Shown piece by piece: positions 1 through 6,327 of a DNA stretch of 6,419 nt; the stretch's first letter is position 1, and each line of letters begins with the position of its first letter. The position numbers were made by a program, and so were the translations under genes. The notes under the pieces were generated by a model. It searched no databases and was not told where the DNA came from. It saw nothing but the letters and a program-made list of their open reading frames with translations. The stretch is from Clostridiales bacterium (GTDB lineage: Bacteria > Bacillota > Clostridia > Lachnospirales > Lachnospiraceae), in assembly GCA_019418195.1 (NCBI GenBank), contig DYCJ01000151.1, positions 1 to 6,419 of the forward strand, in the 5' to 3' direction.

Positions 1-81
1 TTCACCGGTCTCGAGGTAATTCTGTATGATGGCTTTCAATATGATAAGTTTTCTTTCACTTAATGAAGTATCGACTGCCAC
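1..81 (-). CDS. hrcA: HrcA, heat-inducible transcription repressor (N-terminal 27 codons only)
   Basis: Only the first 27 codons are in the window; the gene continues past the left edge. The visible residues include LSERKLIILKAIIQNYLETGE, the typical start of the HrcA N-terminal winged-helix DNA-binding domain. The start is GTG at 79-81, chosen because AAAGGAGG lies 7 nt upstream; the ATG that overlaps this spacer is followed at once by TAG. HrcA is known to repress class I heat-shock operons (grpE-dnaK-dnaJ, groESL) by binding CIRCE, and a perfect CIRCE sits just upstream, so autoregulation is expected. In Firmicutes hrcA is usually the first gene of hrcA-grpE-dnaK-dnaJ and often follows hemW, as here. 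The downstream genes cannot be seen. Confidence 0.93.
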   Translation of the reverse strand, partial: MAVDTSLSERKLIILKAIIQNYLETGE

Positions 82-88
82 TACATTT

Positions 89-96
89 CCTCCTTT
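89..96 (-). promoter_or_regulatory. Shine-Dalgarno of hrcA
   Basis: The minus strand reads AAAGGAGG, ending 7 nt before the GTG at 79-81. This strong site fixes the non-ATG start of hrcA. It lies 7 nt downstream of the CIRCE arm. Confidence 0.85.
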
Positions 97-103
97 CCCG
101 CTA

Positions 104-130
104 TTAGCACTCCCTTGTTTTGAGTGCTAA
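104..130 (-). promoter_or_regulatory. CIRCE operator (HrcA binding site)
   Basis: This is a perfect 9-9-9 inverted repeat: TTAGCACTC at 104-112, a 9-nt spacer, and GAGTGCTAA at 122-130. Both arms match the CIRCE consensus with no mismatches. It lies downstream of the predicted transcription start (about 138-140) and upstream of the hrcA ribosome-binding site, so it would be in the transcribed leader as well as being a DNA operator. HrcA bound here would block transcription until heat shock or sequestration by GroEL limits active HrcA (family knowledge). Confidence 0.97.
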
Positions 131-157
131 CATCTTTCGTATATTAAGATAGCACTC
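122..157. promoter_or_regulatory. Third CIRCE half-site forming a second dyad over the -10 region
   Basis: Besides the perfect CIRCE, a further half-site ATAGCACTC lies at 149-157 (8 of 9 to TTAGCACTC). With the CIRCE arm at 122-128 it forms an overlapping inverted repeat: GAGTGCT (122-128) against AGCACTC (151-157), and ATCTT (132-136) against AAGAT (146-150), with 3 unpaired bases on one side and a 9-nt centre. The -10 box is inside this second dyad. Whether HrcA uses it is unknown. Confidence 0.5.
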
Positions 158-174
158 GCTTTTCCGTTTGTCAA
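146..174 (-). promoter_or_regulatory. Promoter of hrcA (heat-shock operon), sigma-A type
   Basis: On the minus strand there is a perfect -35 TTGACA at 169-174, a 17-nt spacer, and a -10 TATCTT at 146-151 (4 of 6 to TATAAT). Transcription would start near 138-140, just before CIRCE. The DNA immediately upstream of the -35 (about 180-199) is a run of A and T resembling an UP element, which would offset the mediocre -10. A vegetative promoter with a CIRCE in the leader is the classic class I heat-shock arrangement. The boxes are read by eye and the start site is inferred. Confidence 0.8.
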
Positions 175-199
175 CCATGTTTATAGATTTTTTAAATTT

Positions 200-278
200 C
201 AGTTCAGCCATCTGTTGTCATACAGCGGATTTATGCCTGCATAAGAATCCGATGTCTGGCGAACAGATGGCTGAACTG
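200..278. repeat. 79-bp long imperfect hairpin between hemW and hrcA
   Basis: A perfect 17-bp inverted repeat (200-216 with 262-278; arm sequence CAGTTCAGCCATCTGTT) encloses a further foldable core. After one bulged base at 261, 217-220 pairs with 257-260 (one G-T wobble), 222-224 with 253-255, 226-231 with 246-251, and 232-235 with 240-243, leaving a CCTG loop. About 33 Watson-Crick pairs form in all. It begins 3 nt after the hemW stop and ends just upstream of the AT-rich hrcA promoter region. Neither strand has a convincing T-tract after the stem, so it is not a standard intrinsic terminator. It may be an interspersed palindromic or MITE-like repeat, or a 3'-end stabiliser for hemW mRNA. 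Confidence 0.85.
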
Positions 279-281
279 TTA

Positions 282-1529
282 CTACAGTATAAACTCACTA
301 AATACGTAATTACTCACGTCAGTCCCACGCTCTGTCAGCCTGACCCGCCCATCCGACACTTCAATAAGCCCCTGTCCTGACATCTTTCTCAACTGCGCCC
401 CGTACACATCAAAGATATCCCTTCCGAATGCTGCAGAAAATTCTTCCATGGATATTCCCTCTGTCTTGCGAAGGCCGAGAAACATAAATTCTTCCATCTG
501 ATCTTCCTGTGAAAGATATTCGATTTCTTCACGGATATCCGTCCGGCGGCCCTCACTGCCCGCCAGTCCTGCCATATCTGAAGCAGACTTTCCATAAAAT
601 TTAAGATATTTTTGCATATCCGCCGTATTATGGAACCTGCACTCACTGATCAGTGATGAAGCGCCAAGCCCGAGCCCGAGATATTCTTTCCGTTCCCAGT
701 ATCCAAGATTATGCCGGCACTCATACCCTTCTTTCGCATAGTTCGATACTTCATATCTGTGATAACCGTACTCTGCAAGTATCTTTTCGGTGGCTTTATA
801 GATTTCACGCTCGGTATCCTCATCCGGGAGCGGCGGCAGACAGTCTTGTCCGGCTGACAGCGCGCTGCCATGCTTTCTACTGCTCTGTCCTCTTTCTTCC
901 GCGCTTTCTCCATACTGCTCATAAAAAGGCGTTCCTTCTTCCACGATCAGACTGTATGCTGAGATGTGTTCCGGCTTCAGGCCTGCCACTGTCCTCAGAG
1001 TCCTCTCCCAGCTCCTGAGCGTCTGCCCGGGAATCGCCGAGATCAGATCTATATTCACGTTTTCAAATCCTGTCCGGCGCACGATTTCCCACGTTCTGAG
1101 GAATTCCTTATAAGTATGGATACGCCCGAGCATTTTAAGCTCATCGTCATTTACGGACTGCAGCCCGATACTCAGCCGGTTCACACCATATTTCTTCCAT
1201 GCCGCAGCTTTCTCCTCTGTCACGGTTCCCGGATTCACTTCCATGGTGATCTCAGCGTCCTTTTCGATATCAAAACTGTCAAAGAGAGTCCGGAAGATAC
1301 CACCGATATCATCCGCCTCAAGTACAGACGGGGTGCCGCCGCCCAGAAATACCGTGCTCACCTGATACGTTTCATAATCATTTTTCCTGCTCCTGATCTC
1401 TCTGGTCAGGGCTTCTATATAAAGTGTCCGCTCCTGCGCATCAGCAGGAGCGGACAGGAAATCACAGTACGCACATTTCTTTACACAGAACGGAATATGC
1501 ACGTACAATTCTAATTTTGTCTTTTCCAT
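282..1529 (-). CDS. hemW: HemW, radical-SAM heme chaperone / coproporphyrinogen III oxidase-like protein
   Basis: Predicted 415-aa cytoplasmic radical-SAM protein. The [4Fe-4S]/SAM motif CxxxCxxC is C15, C19, C22 and is followed by DF, the HemW-type CxF rather than the HemN-type CxC. GGGTPS (63-68) fits the SAM-binding glycine strand, and HNLGYW (273-278) is the HNxxYW signature linked to heme binding in HemW. The C-terminus has the small HemN C-terminal domain and ends near LTERGTDVSNY. HemW is known to bind heme and deliver it to target proteins, so old 'oxygen-independent coproporphyrinogen oxidase' labels are probably wrong here. Start ATG 1527-1529 has GGAG 7 nt upstream (1537-1540). It follows lepA by 57 nt, the common Firmicute order lepA-hemW-hrcA. 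Residues about 207-230 form an extra hydrophilic loop, which makes it longer than the more usual 375-390 aa. Confidence 0.94.
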   Translation of the reverse strand: MEKTKLELYVHIPFCVKKCAYCDFLSAPADAQERTLYIEALTREIRSRKNDYETYQVSTVFLGGGTPSVLEADDIGGIFRTLFDSFDIEKDAEITMEVNPGTVTEEKAAAWKKYGVNRLSIGLQSVNDDELKMLGRIHTYKEFLRTWEIVRRTGFENVNIDLISAIPGQTLRSWERTLRTVAGLKPEHISAYSLIVEEGTPFYEQYGESAEERGQSSRKHGSALSAGQDCLPPLPDEDTEREIYKATEKILAEYGYHRYEVSNYAKEGYECRHNLGYWERKEYLGLGLGASSLISECRFHNTADMQKYLKFYGKSASDMAGLAGSEGRRTDIREEIEYLSQEDQMEEFMFLGLRKTEGISMEEFSAAFGRDIFDVYGAQLRKMSGQGLIEVSDGRVRLTERGTDVSNYVFSEFIL

Positions 1530-1544
1530 AGTACAGCTCCGTCA

Positions 1545-1576
1545 GCAGAGCGGCTCCCGGTCCGGAGCCGCTCCGC
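1545..1576. repeat. GC-rich hairpin in the lepA-hemW spacer
   Basis: Arms at 1545-1557 and 1564-1576 form a 13-bp stem with one G-U wobble (if read as RNA on the minus strand) and a 6-nt loop. It starts 10 nt after the lepA stop and ends 4 nt before the GGAG of hemW. On the minus strand no U-tract follows, so it does not look like an intrinsic terminator. It could stabilise the lepA mRNA end, act as an RNase boundary or tune hemW translation; none of this is shown by the sequence. Confidence 0.75.
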
Positions 1577-1586
1577 CTTATTCATA

Positions 1587-3401
1587 TCAGTCATCGTCTA
1601 ACTTCAGGACACTCATGAACGCCTTCTGCGGGATTTCTACATTGCCCACCTGGCGCATGCGCTTCTTTCCTTCTTTCTGTTTCTCGAGCAGTTTCTTCTT
1701 ACGCGAGATATCGCCGCCGTAGCATTTCGCCAGAACGTCTTTTCTCATTGCCTTGACAGTCTCTCTTGCAATGATCTTGCTTCCGATAGCCGCCTGGATC
1801 GGGATCTCGAAGAGCTGCCTCGGGATCTCTGCTTTAAGCTTCTCGCACATCTTTCTGCCTCTCTCATAAGCGCTTCCCGCAAATACAATAAATGAGAGCG
1901 CATCCACTTCTTCTTTATTAATGAGTATATCCAGTTTCACAAGCTCAGATCTCTGGTATCCCATCATCTCATAATCAAAGGAAGCATATCCTCTGGATCT
2001 GGATTTCAGTGCGTCGAAGAAATCATAGATGATCTCATTGAGCGGCAGATGATAGTGGAGCACGGCACGCTTTTCCTCGATATACTCCATGCTCTGGTAG
2101 ATTCCGCGGCGTTCCTGACACAGATCCATGATCGCTCCGATATACTCTGATGTGACCATGATCTCAGCTTTGACCATTGGCTCTTCCATGTAGTCGATCT
2201 CAGCGGGATCCGGCATGTTTGTCGGATTGGTCAGCTCGATGACCTCGCCATTCGTCTTATAGATCTTATAGATAACGCTTGGCGCTGTCGTCACAAGATC
2301 GAGATTATACTCTCTTTCCAGACGTTCCTGGATGATCTCCAGATGGAGAAGTCCCAGGAAACCACAGCGGAACCCGAAGCCCAGGGCAACAGATGTCTCT
2401 GCCTCAAACTGGAGCGCCGCGTCATTGAGCTGCAGCTTCTCGAGCGCGTCTCTTAAGTCCGGATATTTCGCACCATCTGCGGGATAGAGTCCGCAGTAGA
2501 CCATTGGGTTTACTTTCTTATATCCCGGAAGGGGTTCCTCGCACGGATGATCCGCGTTGGTGATCGTATCACCGACACGTGTCTCTTTTACATTTTTCAG
2601 GCTTGCCGTGATGTAACCGACCATACCGGCAGTCAGTTCGTCGCAGGGGATAAACTGCCCGGCGCCGAATGTTCCAACCTCCACAACATCCGCTTTTGCA
2701 CCGGTCGCCATCATGAGCATAGGCGTTCCTTTTTTTACTGTTCCCTCTTTGATCCTGCAGAATACGATGACGCCTTTATATGAGTCATATTTCGAGTCGA
2801 AGATCAGTGCCTGGAGAGGCGCGTCCGGATCTCCTGCCGGAGCCGGAATCTTCGTTACGATCTGCTCTAACACTTCATGCACATTCTGGCCGGTCTTCGC
2901 TGAAATGAGCGGTGCGTCCTCTGCATCGATCCCGATCACGTCCTCGATCTCCTCTTTCACCCGTTCCGGGTCGGCACTCGGCAGGTCAATCTTGTTGATG
3001 ACCGGCATCACATCCAGATCATGATCCAGCGCCAGATATACATTGGCAAGGGTCTGTGCCTCCACTCCCTGCGCCGCGTCTACCACAAGGATCGCACCAT
3101 CGCAGGCTGCAAGGCTTCTGGATACCTCATAGTTAAAGTCTACATGTCCCGGCGTATCGATCAGGTTGAACATATATTCTTCCCCGTCGTCTGCCTTGTA
3201 GATCGTGCGGACTGCCTGGGCTTTGATCGTAATTCCCCTCTCCCGCTCCAGATCCATATTGTCGAGGACCTGAGCCTGCATCTCACGGTCTGTAAGCAGC
3301 CCCGTCATCTCGATGATCCGGTCTGCCAGTGTGGATTTCCCGTGATCTATGTGTGCAATGATACAAAAATTTCTGATTTTACTCTGATCTATTACTGCCA
3401 A
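1587..3401 (-). CDS. lepA: Elongation factor 4 (LepA), translational GTPase
   Basis: 604 aa, the normal full length. The GTPase motifs are all present: G1 AHIDHGKST (16-24), G2 RGIT (55-58), G3 DTPGH (82-86), G4 NKID (136-139) and G5 SAK (167-169). The LepA-typical [10 protein letters not shown] (202-211) opens domain [16 protein letters not shown] (343-356) marks domain III, and the basic LepA-specific C-terminal domain ends with [20 protein letters not shown]4 acts on the ribosome and is implicated in remobilising or back-translocating stalled ribosomes and in 30S assembly (family knowledge). The start is TTG at 3399-3401, chosen because GGAGG sits 7 nt upstream and the protein then begins at the usual family position; the nearby ATG at 3413-3415 is out of frame. 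It lies 72 nt downstream of holA and probably shares its transcript. Confidence 0.97.
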   Translation of the reverse strand: MAVIDQSKIRNFCIIAHIDHGKSTLADRIIEMTGLLTDREMQAQVLDNMDLERERGITIKAQAVRTIYKADDGEEYMFNLIDTPGHVDFNYEVSRSLAACDGAILVVDAAQGVEAQTLANVYLALDHDLDVMPVINKIDLPSADPERVKEEIEDVIGIDAEDAPLISAKTGQNVHEVLEQIVTKIPAPAGDPDAPLQALIFDSKYDSYKGVIVFCRIKEGTVKKGTPMLMMATGAKADVVEVGTFGAGQFIPCDELTAGMVGYITASLKNVKETRVGDTITNADHPCEEPLPGYKKVNPMVYCGLYPADGAKYPDLRDALEKLQLNDAALQFEAETSVALGFGFRCGFLGLLHLEIIQERLEREYNLDLVTTAPSVIYKIYKTNGEVIELTNPTNMPDPAEIDYMEEPMVKAEIMVTSEYIGAIMDLCQERRGIYQSMEYIEEKRAVLHYHLPLNEIIYDFFDALKSRSRGYASFDYEMMGYQRSELVKLDILINKEEVDALSFIVFAGSAYERGRKMCEKLKAEIPRQLFEIPIQAAIGSKIIARETVKAMRKDVLAKCYGGDISRKKKLLEKQKEGKKRMRQVGNVEIPQKAFMSVLKLDDD

Positions 3402-3408
3402 TTTGATT

Positions 3409-3413
3409 CCTCC
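3409..3413 (-). promoter_or_regulatory. Shine-Dalgarno of lepA
   Basis: The minus strand reads GGAGG followed by a 7-nt spacer (AATCAAA) and then TTG. It decides the TTG start of lepA over the out-of-frame ATG that overlaps the Shine-Dalgarno itself. Confidence 0.85.
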
Positions 3414-3432
3414 ATATTTTTTTCCTGCAGCA

Positions 3433-3459
3433 GTTCAGCCGTCTGGTCACAGGCTGAAC
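3433..3459. repeat. GTTCAGCC hairpin in the holA-lepA spacer
   Basis: GTTCAGCC at 3433-3440 and GGCTGAAC at 3452-3459 form a perfect 8-bp stem around an 11-nt loop. In the direction of transcription (minus) the stem is followed by CTGCAGG and an A-run, not U, so it is not an intrinsic terminator for holA. The left arm and the next bases (CAGTTCAGCCGTCTG, 3431-3445) differ by one base from the left arm of the hemW-hrcA hairpin (200-214), so the two elements look related. Confidence 0.75.
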
Positions 3460-3473
3460 CTTACACATCATAT

Positions 3474-4454
3474 TTAAGCTGACTGTTTTACAATAAACAG
3501 TTCCACTGCAAGGGTGTCTGTTATGAGACCGGTCTTGACTCTCTGTTCGAGATCTGCGCTGTCCTCCATGACTTTTCTCAGCTCACCCGGCTGAAATCTT
3601 TTCGCCAGATCCATATATTTCCCCGCAACAAAAGGATGCAGCCCTGCTTTTGAAGCGATATCCTTTCTCCCGAATCCCTGTCTCGATAGTTCTTTTACAT
3701 GGAACAGATCCCTGTATTCTTTCGACATGAGGGCCAGAATACGCATCGGCGGCTCTTTCAGCGCGAGCAGATCATAGTACAGGTCCAGCGCTCTTTTCTG
3801 ATCCTTTGCCGCCACTGCATTGACCATATCAAAAATGTGATTCGTGATCTGTGTCACGCAGATAGCATCCACATCTTCCCGTGCAATGACATTACGGTCC
3901 AGACAGTAGCAGAACAGCTTTTCCAGCTCTTTTGTGATATTCTCCATATCCGTTCCGACTTTGTTCAGAAAATATGCGATATCCGGCTGTGACATCTCTT
4001 TCTTTTCCTTCCGGATCAGCCCGGAGACCCATTTGCGGAGCGTGTTCTCGTCCTGGGCGCCAAGCTCTGCGATATATCCTTTTGCCTTTACTGTCTTGTA
4101 AAGTTTACCGCGCTTGTCTACTTCATTTTCTATAAAAATAAAAAAAGTCGTTTCGGGTATCCCGCTGCTGATATAATCTGCCAGGTCATTCCCTCCGCTT
4201 TTAAAGAATCCGGTATCCTCAAATACGATCAGCCGGCGCTCTGCAAAAAAAGGCAGAGTCTCCGCCAGATCGATCACTTCTTTGATGTCTGTCTTCTTCC
4301 CTTCATAGTAAGAATAATTCATAGTGTCCCCTTCGGGAACCATGGCTTTGACGAACCGTTCCTTATACTGCTTCTTCAGGTAAGCCTCCTGGCCATACAG
4401 AAGATATATCTGTTTAAATTGTCCTGTTTTTAAATCTTCATTCAGGCTTTTCAT
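3474..4454 (-). CDS. holA: DNA polymerase III delta subunit (HolA), clamp-loader arm
   Basis: Predicted 326 aa from the ATG at 4452-4454. Delta is the clamp-loader subunit that opens the beta sliding clamp at the replication fork. Visible family marks, numbered from this start, are LLYGQEAYL (18-26) in the AAA+-like fold, which lacks a P-loop GKT as expected for delta; the PFFAERRLIVFED strand (68-80); VGTDMENITKELEKL (166-180) in the middle domain; and a helical C-terminal collar domain. The frame is open 13 codons further, to a TTG at 4491-4493. That extension is encoded by promoter sequence (its TTG is part of the -35 box), has no Shine-Dalgarno, and is not family-like, so the internal ATG is preferred. 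The chosen start also lacks a proper Shine-Dalgarno (only AGAG, 2 nt upstream). Next upstream is the truncated comEC, a common partner of holA. Confidence 0.93.
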   Translation of the reverse strand: MKSLNEDLKTGQFKQIYLLYGQEAYLKKQYKERFVKAMVPEGDTMNYSYYEGKKTDIKEVIDLAETLPFFAERRLIVFEDTGFFKSGGNDLADYISSGIPETTFFIFIENEVDKRGKLYKTVKAKGYIAELGAQDENTLRKWVSGLIRKEKKEMSQPDIAYFLNKVGTDMENITKELEKLFCYCLDRNVIAREDVDAICVTQITNHIFDMVNAVAAKDQKRALDLYYDLLALKEPPMRILALMSKEYRDLFHVKELSRQGFGRKDIASKAGLHPFVAGKYMDLAKRFQPGELRKVMEDSADLEQRVKTGLITDTLAVELFIVKQSA

Positions 4455-4463
4455 AACTCTTGT

Positions 4464-4493
4464 ATTATAAAGGAAAGAAACACGTTTTGACAA
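4464..4493 (-). promoter_or_regulatory. Promoter of holA, predicted to give a near-leaderless mRNA
   Basis: On the minus strand there is a -35 TTGTCA at 4488-4493 (5 of 6 to TTGACA), an 18-nt spacer and a perfect -10 TATAAT at 4464-4469. Only nine bases (ACAAGAGTT) separate the -10 from the holA ATG, so a start 6-7 nt below the -10 leaves a leader of about 3-4 nt. This promoter would let holA-lepA-hemW be transcribed independently of the broken comEC upstream. Confidence 0.75.
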
Positions 4494-4514
4494 GAGATTT
4501 ATGATAACAGTTCA

Positions 4515-4530
4515 GCTCCATGAGCGGAGC
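4515..4530. repeat. Small hairpin in the comEC-holA spacer
   Basis: GCTCC (4515-4519) and GGAGC (4526-4530) form a 5-bp stem with a 6-nt loop. It overlaps the right end of a TAACAGTTCAGC copy at 4505-4516. The surrounding bases resemble the lepA-hemW spacer (AGCTCC, then a short stretch, then GAGCG). No U-tract follows on the minus strand. Confidence 0.45.
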
Positions 4531-4544
4531 GCCTGCTAATGAGT

Positions 4545-4568
4545 AAAACAGCGCAGGGCAGACTGTTT
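4545..4568 (-). terminator. Weak candidate terminator after comEC
   Basis: On the minus strand AAACAG (4563-4568, overlapping the comEC stop) can pair with CTGTTT (4546-4551) across an 11-nt loop, and one more T follows before the run breaks to ACTC. The stem is only 6 bp with two G-C pairs, and the T's are mostly in the stem itself, so any termination would be weak. Confidence 0.25.
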
Positions 4569-6327
4569 ACTGAAATCCGTTTATCGTCATGGTCACCCCG
4601 TCGCTTCGTATCATAACCGCTCCGTTGTCCTGCGTGGAATAAACTGTACATCCGGCATCGTTAAGCCTCTGCAGCGTCTCTGCGTGAGGATGTCCGTACC
4701 GGTTGTCCTTCCCTGCTGAAATCACAGCATACTCCGGTGCTGTGATCTGCAGAAATTCCTCTGTCCCGGAATTTTCCGATCCATGATGGGCGGCTTTCAG
4801 GACATCATAGTCCCTCAGCAGTCCGGAGCTGATCAGACTTTCTTCTCCACTGCCTTCCACATCACCGGTAAACAGCATATCAAATTCTCCAAAAGACAGA
4901 TCCAGAACAAGAGAGGTCTCATTTCCCGGCTCCACTTCCAATCCGCTTTCCGGTCCGATACAGGTAAGGATCATGCCCTTTTCCTCTTCTGCCGCGCCTG
5001 TTGTGATCTTGTCTCCCGGACCCATGACTGTGACTCTCGTTCCGTTTTTTACGGCAATCTGCGCGAGCTCGATAAGTTTTTCATCCTGATATTCCAAAGG
5101 CGGCATCACAAGATTCCGGATTTTCACCCCGAACGTCTGATTCTCCAGCATCTCCCGCACTCCGCTGATATGATCGTCATCTCCATGGGTCACAAATACA
5201 TAGTCAAGCGCATCCACCCCCCGTGAGAGAAAATAAGGTTCCAGACGGTAAGTCCCCACGGATGAGACATCGCTGCTCCCGCCGTCGATCAGGCAGTTGA
5301 GAGAATCATGTCTGATATGGATCCCGTCTCCCTGCCCCACATCCAGTACTGTGATCTGTGCTTCATCCGGCAGCCGGAATCCGCCCCTGCATACCAGTGC
5401 CATCCCCGCTGCAAAGAACAGTATCGCACAGCCGGGGAGTCTGCATGGTTTCCGGCTTTTATTTGAAATCTTATTCCCGCTTTTCCTCTTTTCTTCCTCC
5501 TGTTCTCTTTTTCCGGCAATATACTTGAACAAAATCCATAATCCGGCCAGTACCAGATAATATACCATGATCCAGGGCGCGTCCGGCTTCCCCGCCACAA
5601 ACCGGTTACAGGGAAGCATACCTGCCCATGTACACACCTGATCATAGCTCCGGAGTACCCCGCCGCAGATTTGCAGCACGGCACCGCCCGCGGCATCGGA
5701 CATAAGGCTCAGCGCAGATCCTGCCACTCCCGCTCCCATTGCAACAGGCATGACAGGGATCACGATCAGGTTCAGAAATACAGAATATGGAGGGACTTCG
5801 AAATAAAACCAGAGCAGAGGGCCAAGCAGGAACACATTGACAGCAAGACTGGTGCTCAGACCGTTCAAGATCCAGAGAAGAATGGTAAATCCTTTGCTCT
5901 GTACCCGGGCAATCCGTCCTGTTTTCCTGCGCTCAAGACGTCTCTTTCTGTCACTGACCTGCGCACATCCGAACATCTCAGAAAACACCGGACTGAACAG
6001 GGCAATTCCCAGGATTGCCCCGTAAGAAAGCTGGAATCCTGCATCTGTCAGATACAGCGGCTGCCGGAAACAAAGAATGGCAGCGGACAGGAACAGGCTG
6101 GTCAAGAGATCATAGTCCCTGCCCGTGATCTCTGCGCCGATCCGCACCATGAACATGATCAGGGCACGAAGGCTGGAGACACCGGCTCCGATCATCAGGC
6201 TGTAAAGGATCAGCAGCACACCTCCTGTAAGACCTGAAATGGTAAATCCACATCTGGCTTTCCGAAGGAGATTATAGATTCCCATGCCCAGAAAAGTCAT
6301 ATGCAGGCCGGAGATAATTTTCGGCAC
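4567..6327 (-). pseudogene. comEC: ComEC/Rec2 DNA-uptake channel, 5'-truncated
   Basis: The open frame encodes at most 586 aa; full Firmicute ComEC proteins are usually about 730-800 aa. Present are most of the multi-helix competence (channel) domain (about 5-270), starting inside its conserved ISGLHM motif, a short basic linker (about 273-297), a membrane segment (about 299-313), and a C-terminal metallo-beta-lactamase domain with LDVGQGD (328-334), LIDGG (346-350), H381-x-D383-x-D385-H386, GD (488-489) and HHG (514-516). Missing are the N-terminal membrane helices and the OB-like domain. ComEC moves single-stranded DNA across the membrane during transformation, and the metallo domain is thought to degrade the other strand (family knowledge). 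The only upstream start is GTG 6325-6327 with no Shine-Dalgarno, and TGA lies two codons before it. Homology is lost at about 6316. The remnant is otherwise undamaged, so the break may be recent or an assembly artefact. It is unlikely to work. Confidence 0.85.

Noticed and set aside
200..278. The hemW-hrcA hairpin as a classical intrinsic terminator
   Set aside because: The stem is far longer than usual, with a compound core, and the bases after it are AAATTTAAAA on the minus strand and TTACTACAG on the plus strand, so neither side has a proper T-tract.
168..380. Plus-strand 70-codon frame crossing the hemW-hrcA spacer
   Set aside because: It spans the long hairpin and the hemW 3' end, and has low-complexity, non-family sequence; it is best explained by chance.
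653..1514. Plus-strand open frames opposite hemW (for example 653-1018 and 966-1514)
   Set aside because: They lie fully over a well-supported HemW gene on the other strand, show no family features and lack convincing ribosome-binding sites.
3467..3493. Possible lepA promoter: TATGAT at 3467-3472 with TTGTAA at 3488-3493
   Set aside because: The spacer is only 15 nt and the -35 is 4 of 6; lepA is more simply co-transcribed from the holA promoter, so it was left out of the features.
4455..4493. N-terminal 13-residue extension of HolA from TTG
   Set aside because: These codons overlap the -35 and -10 boxes, have no Shine-Dalgarno, and the family normally begins at the MKSLNEDL position.
5671..6237. 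188-codon plus-strand frame opposite comEC
   Set aside because: It is antisense to the channel-domain codons, and its Gln/His/Arg/Lys-rich composition is typical of a reversed reading of membrane-protein codons.
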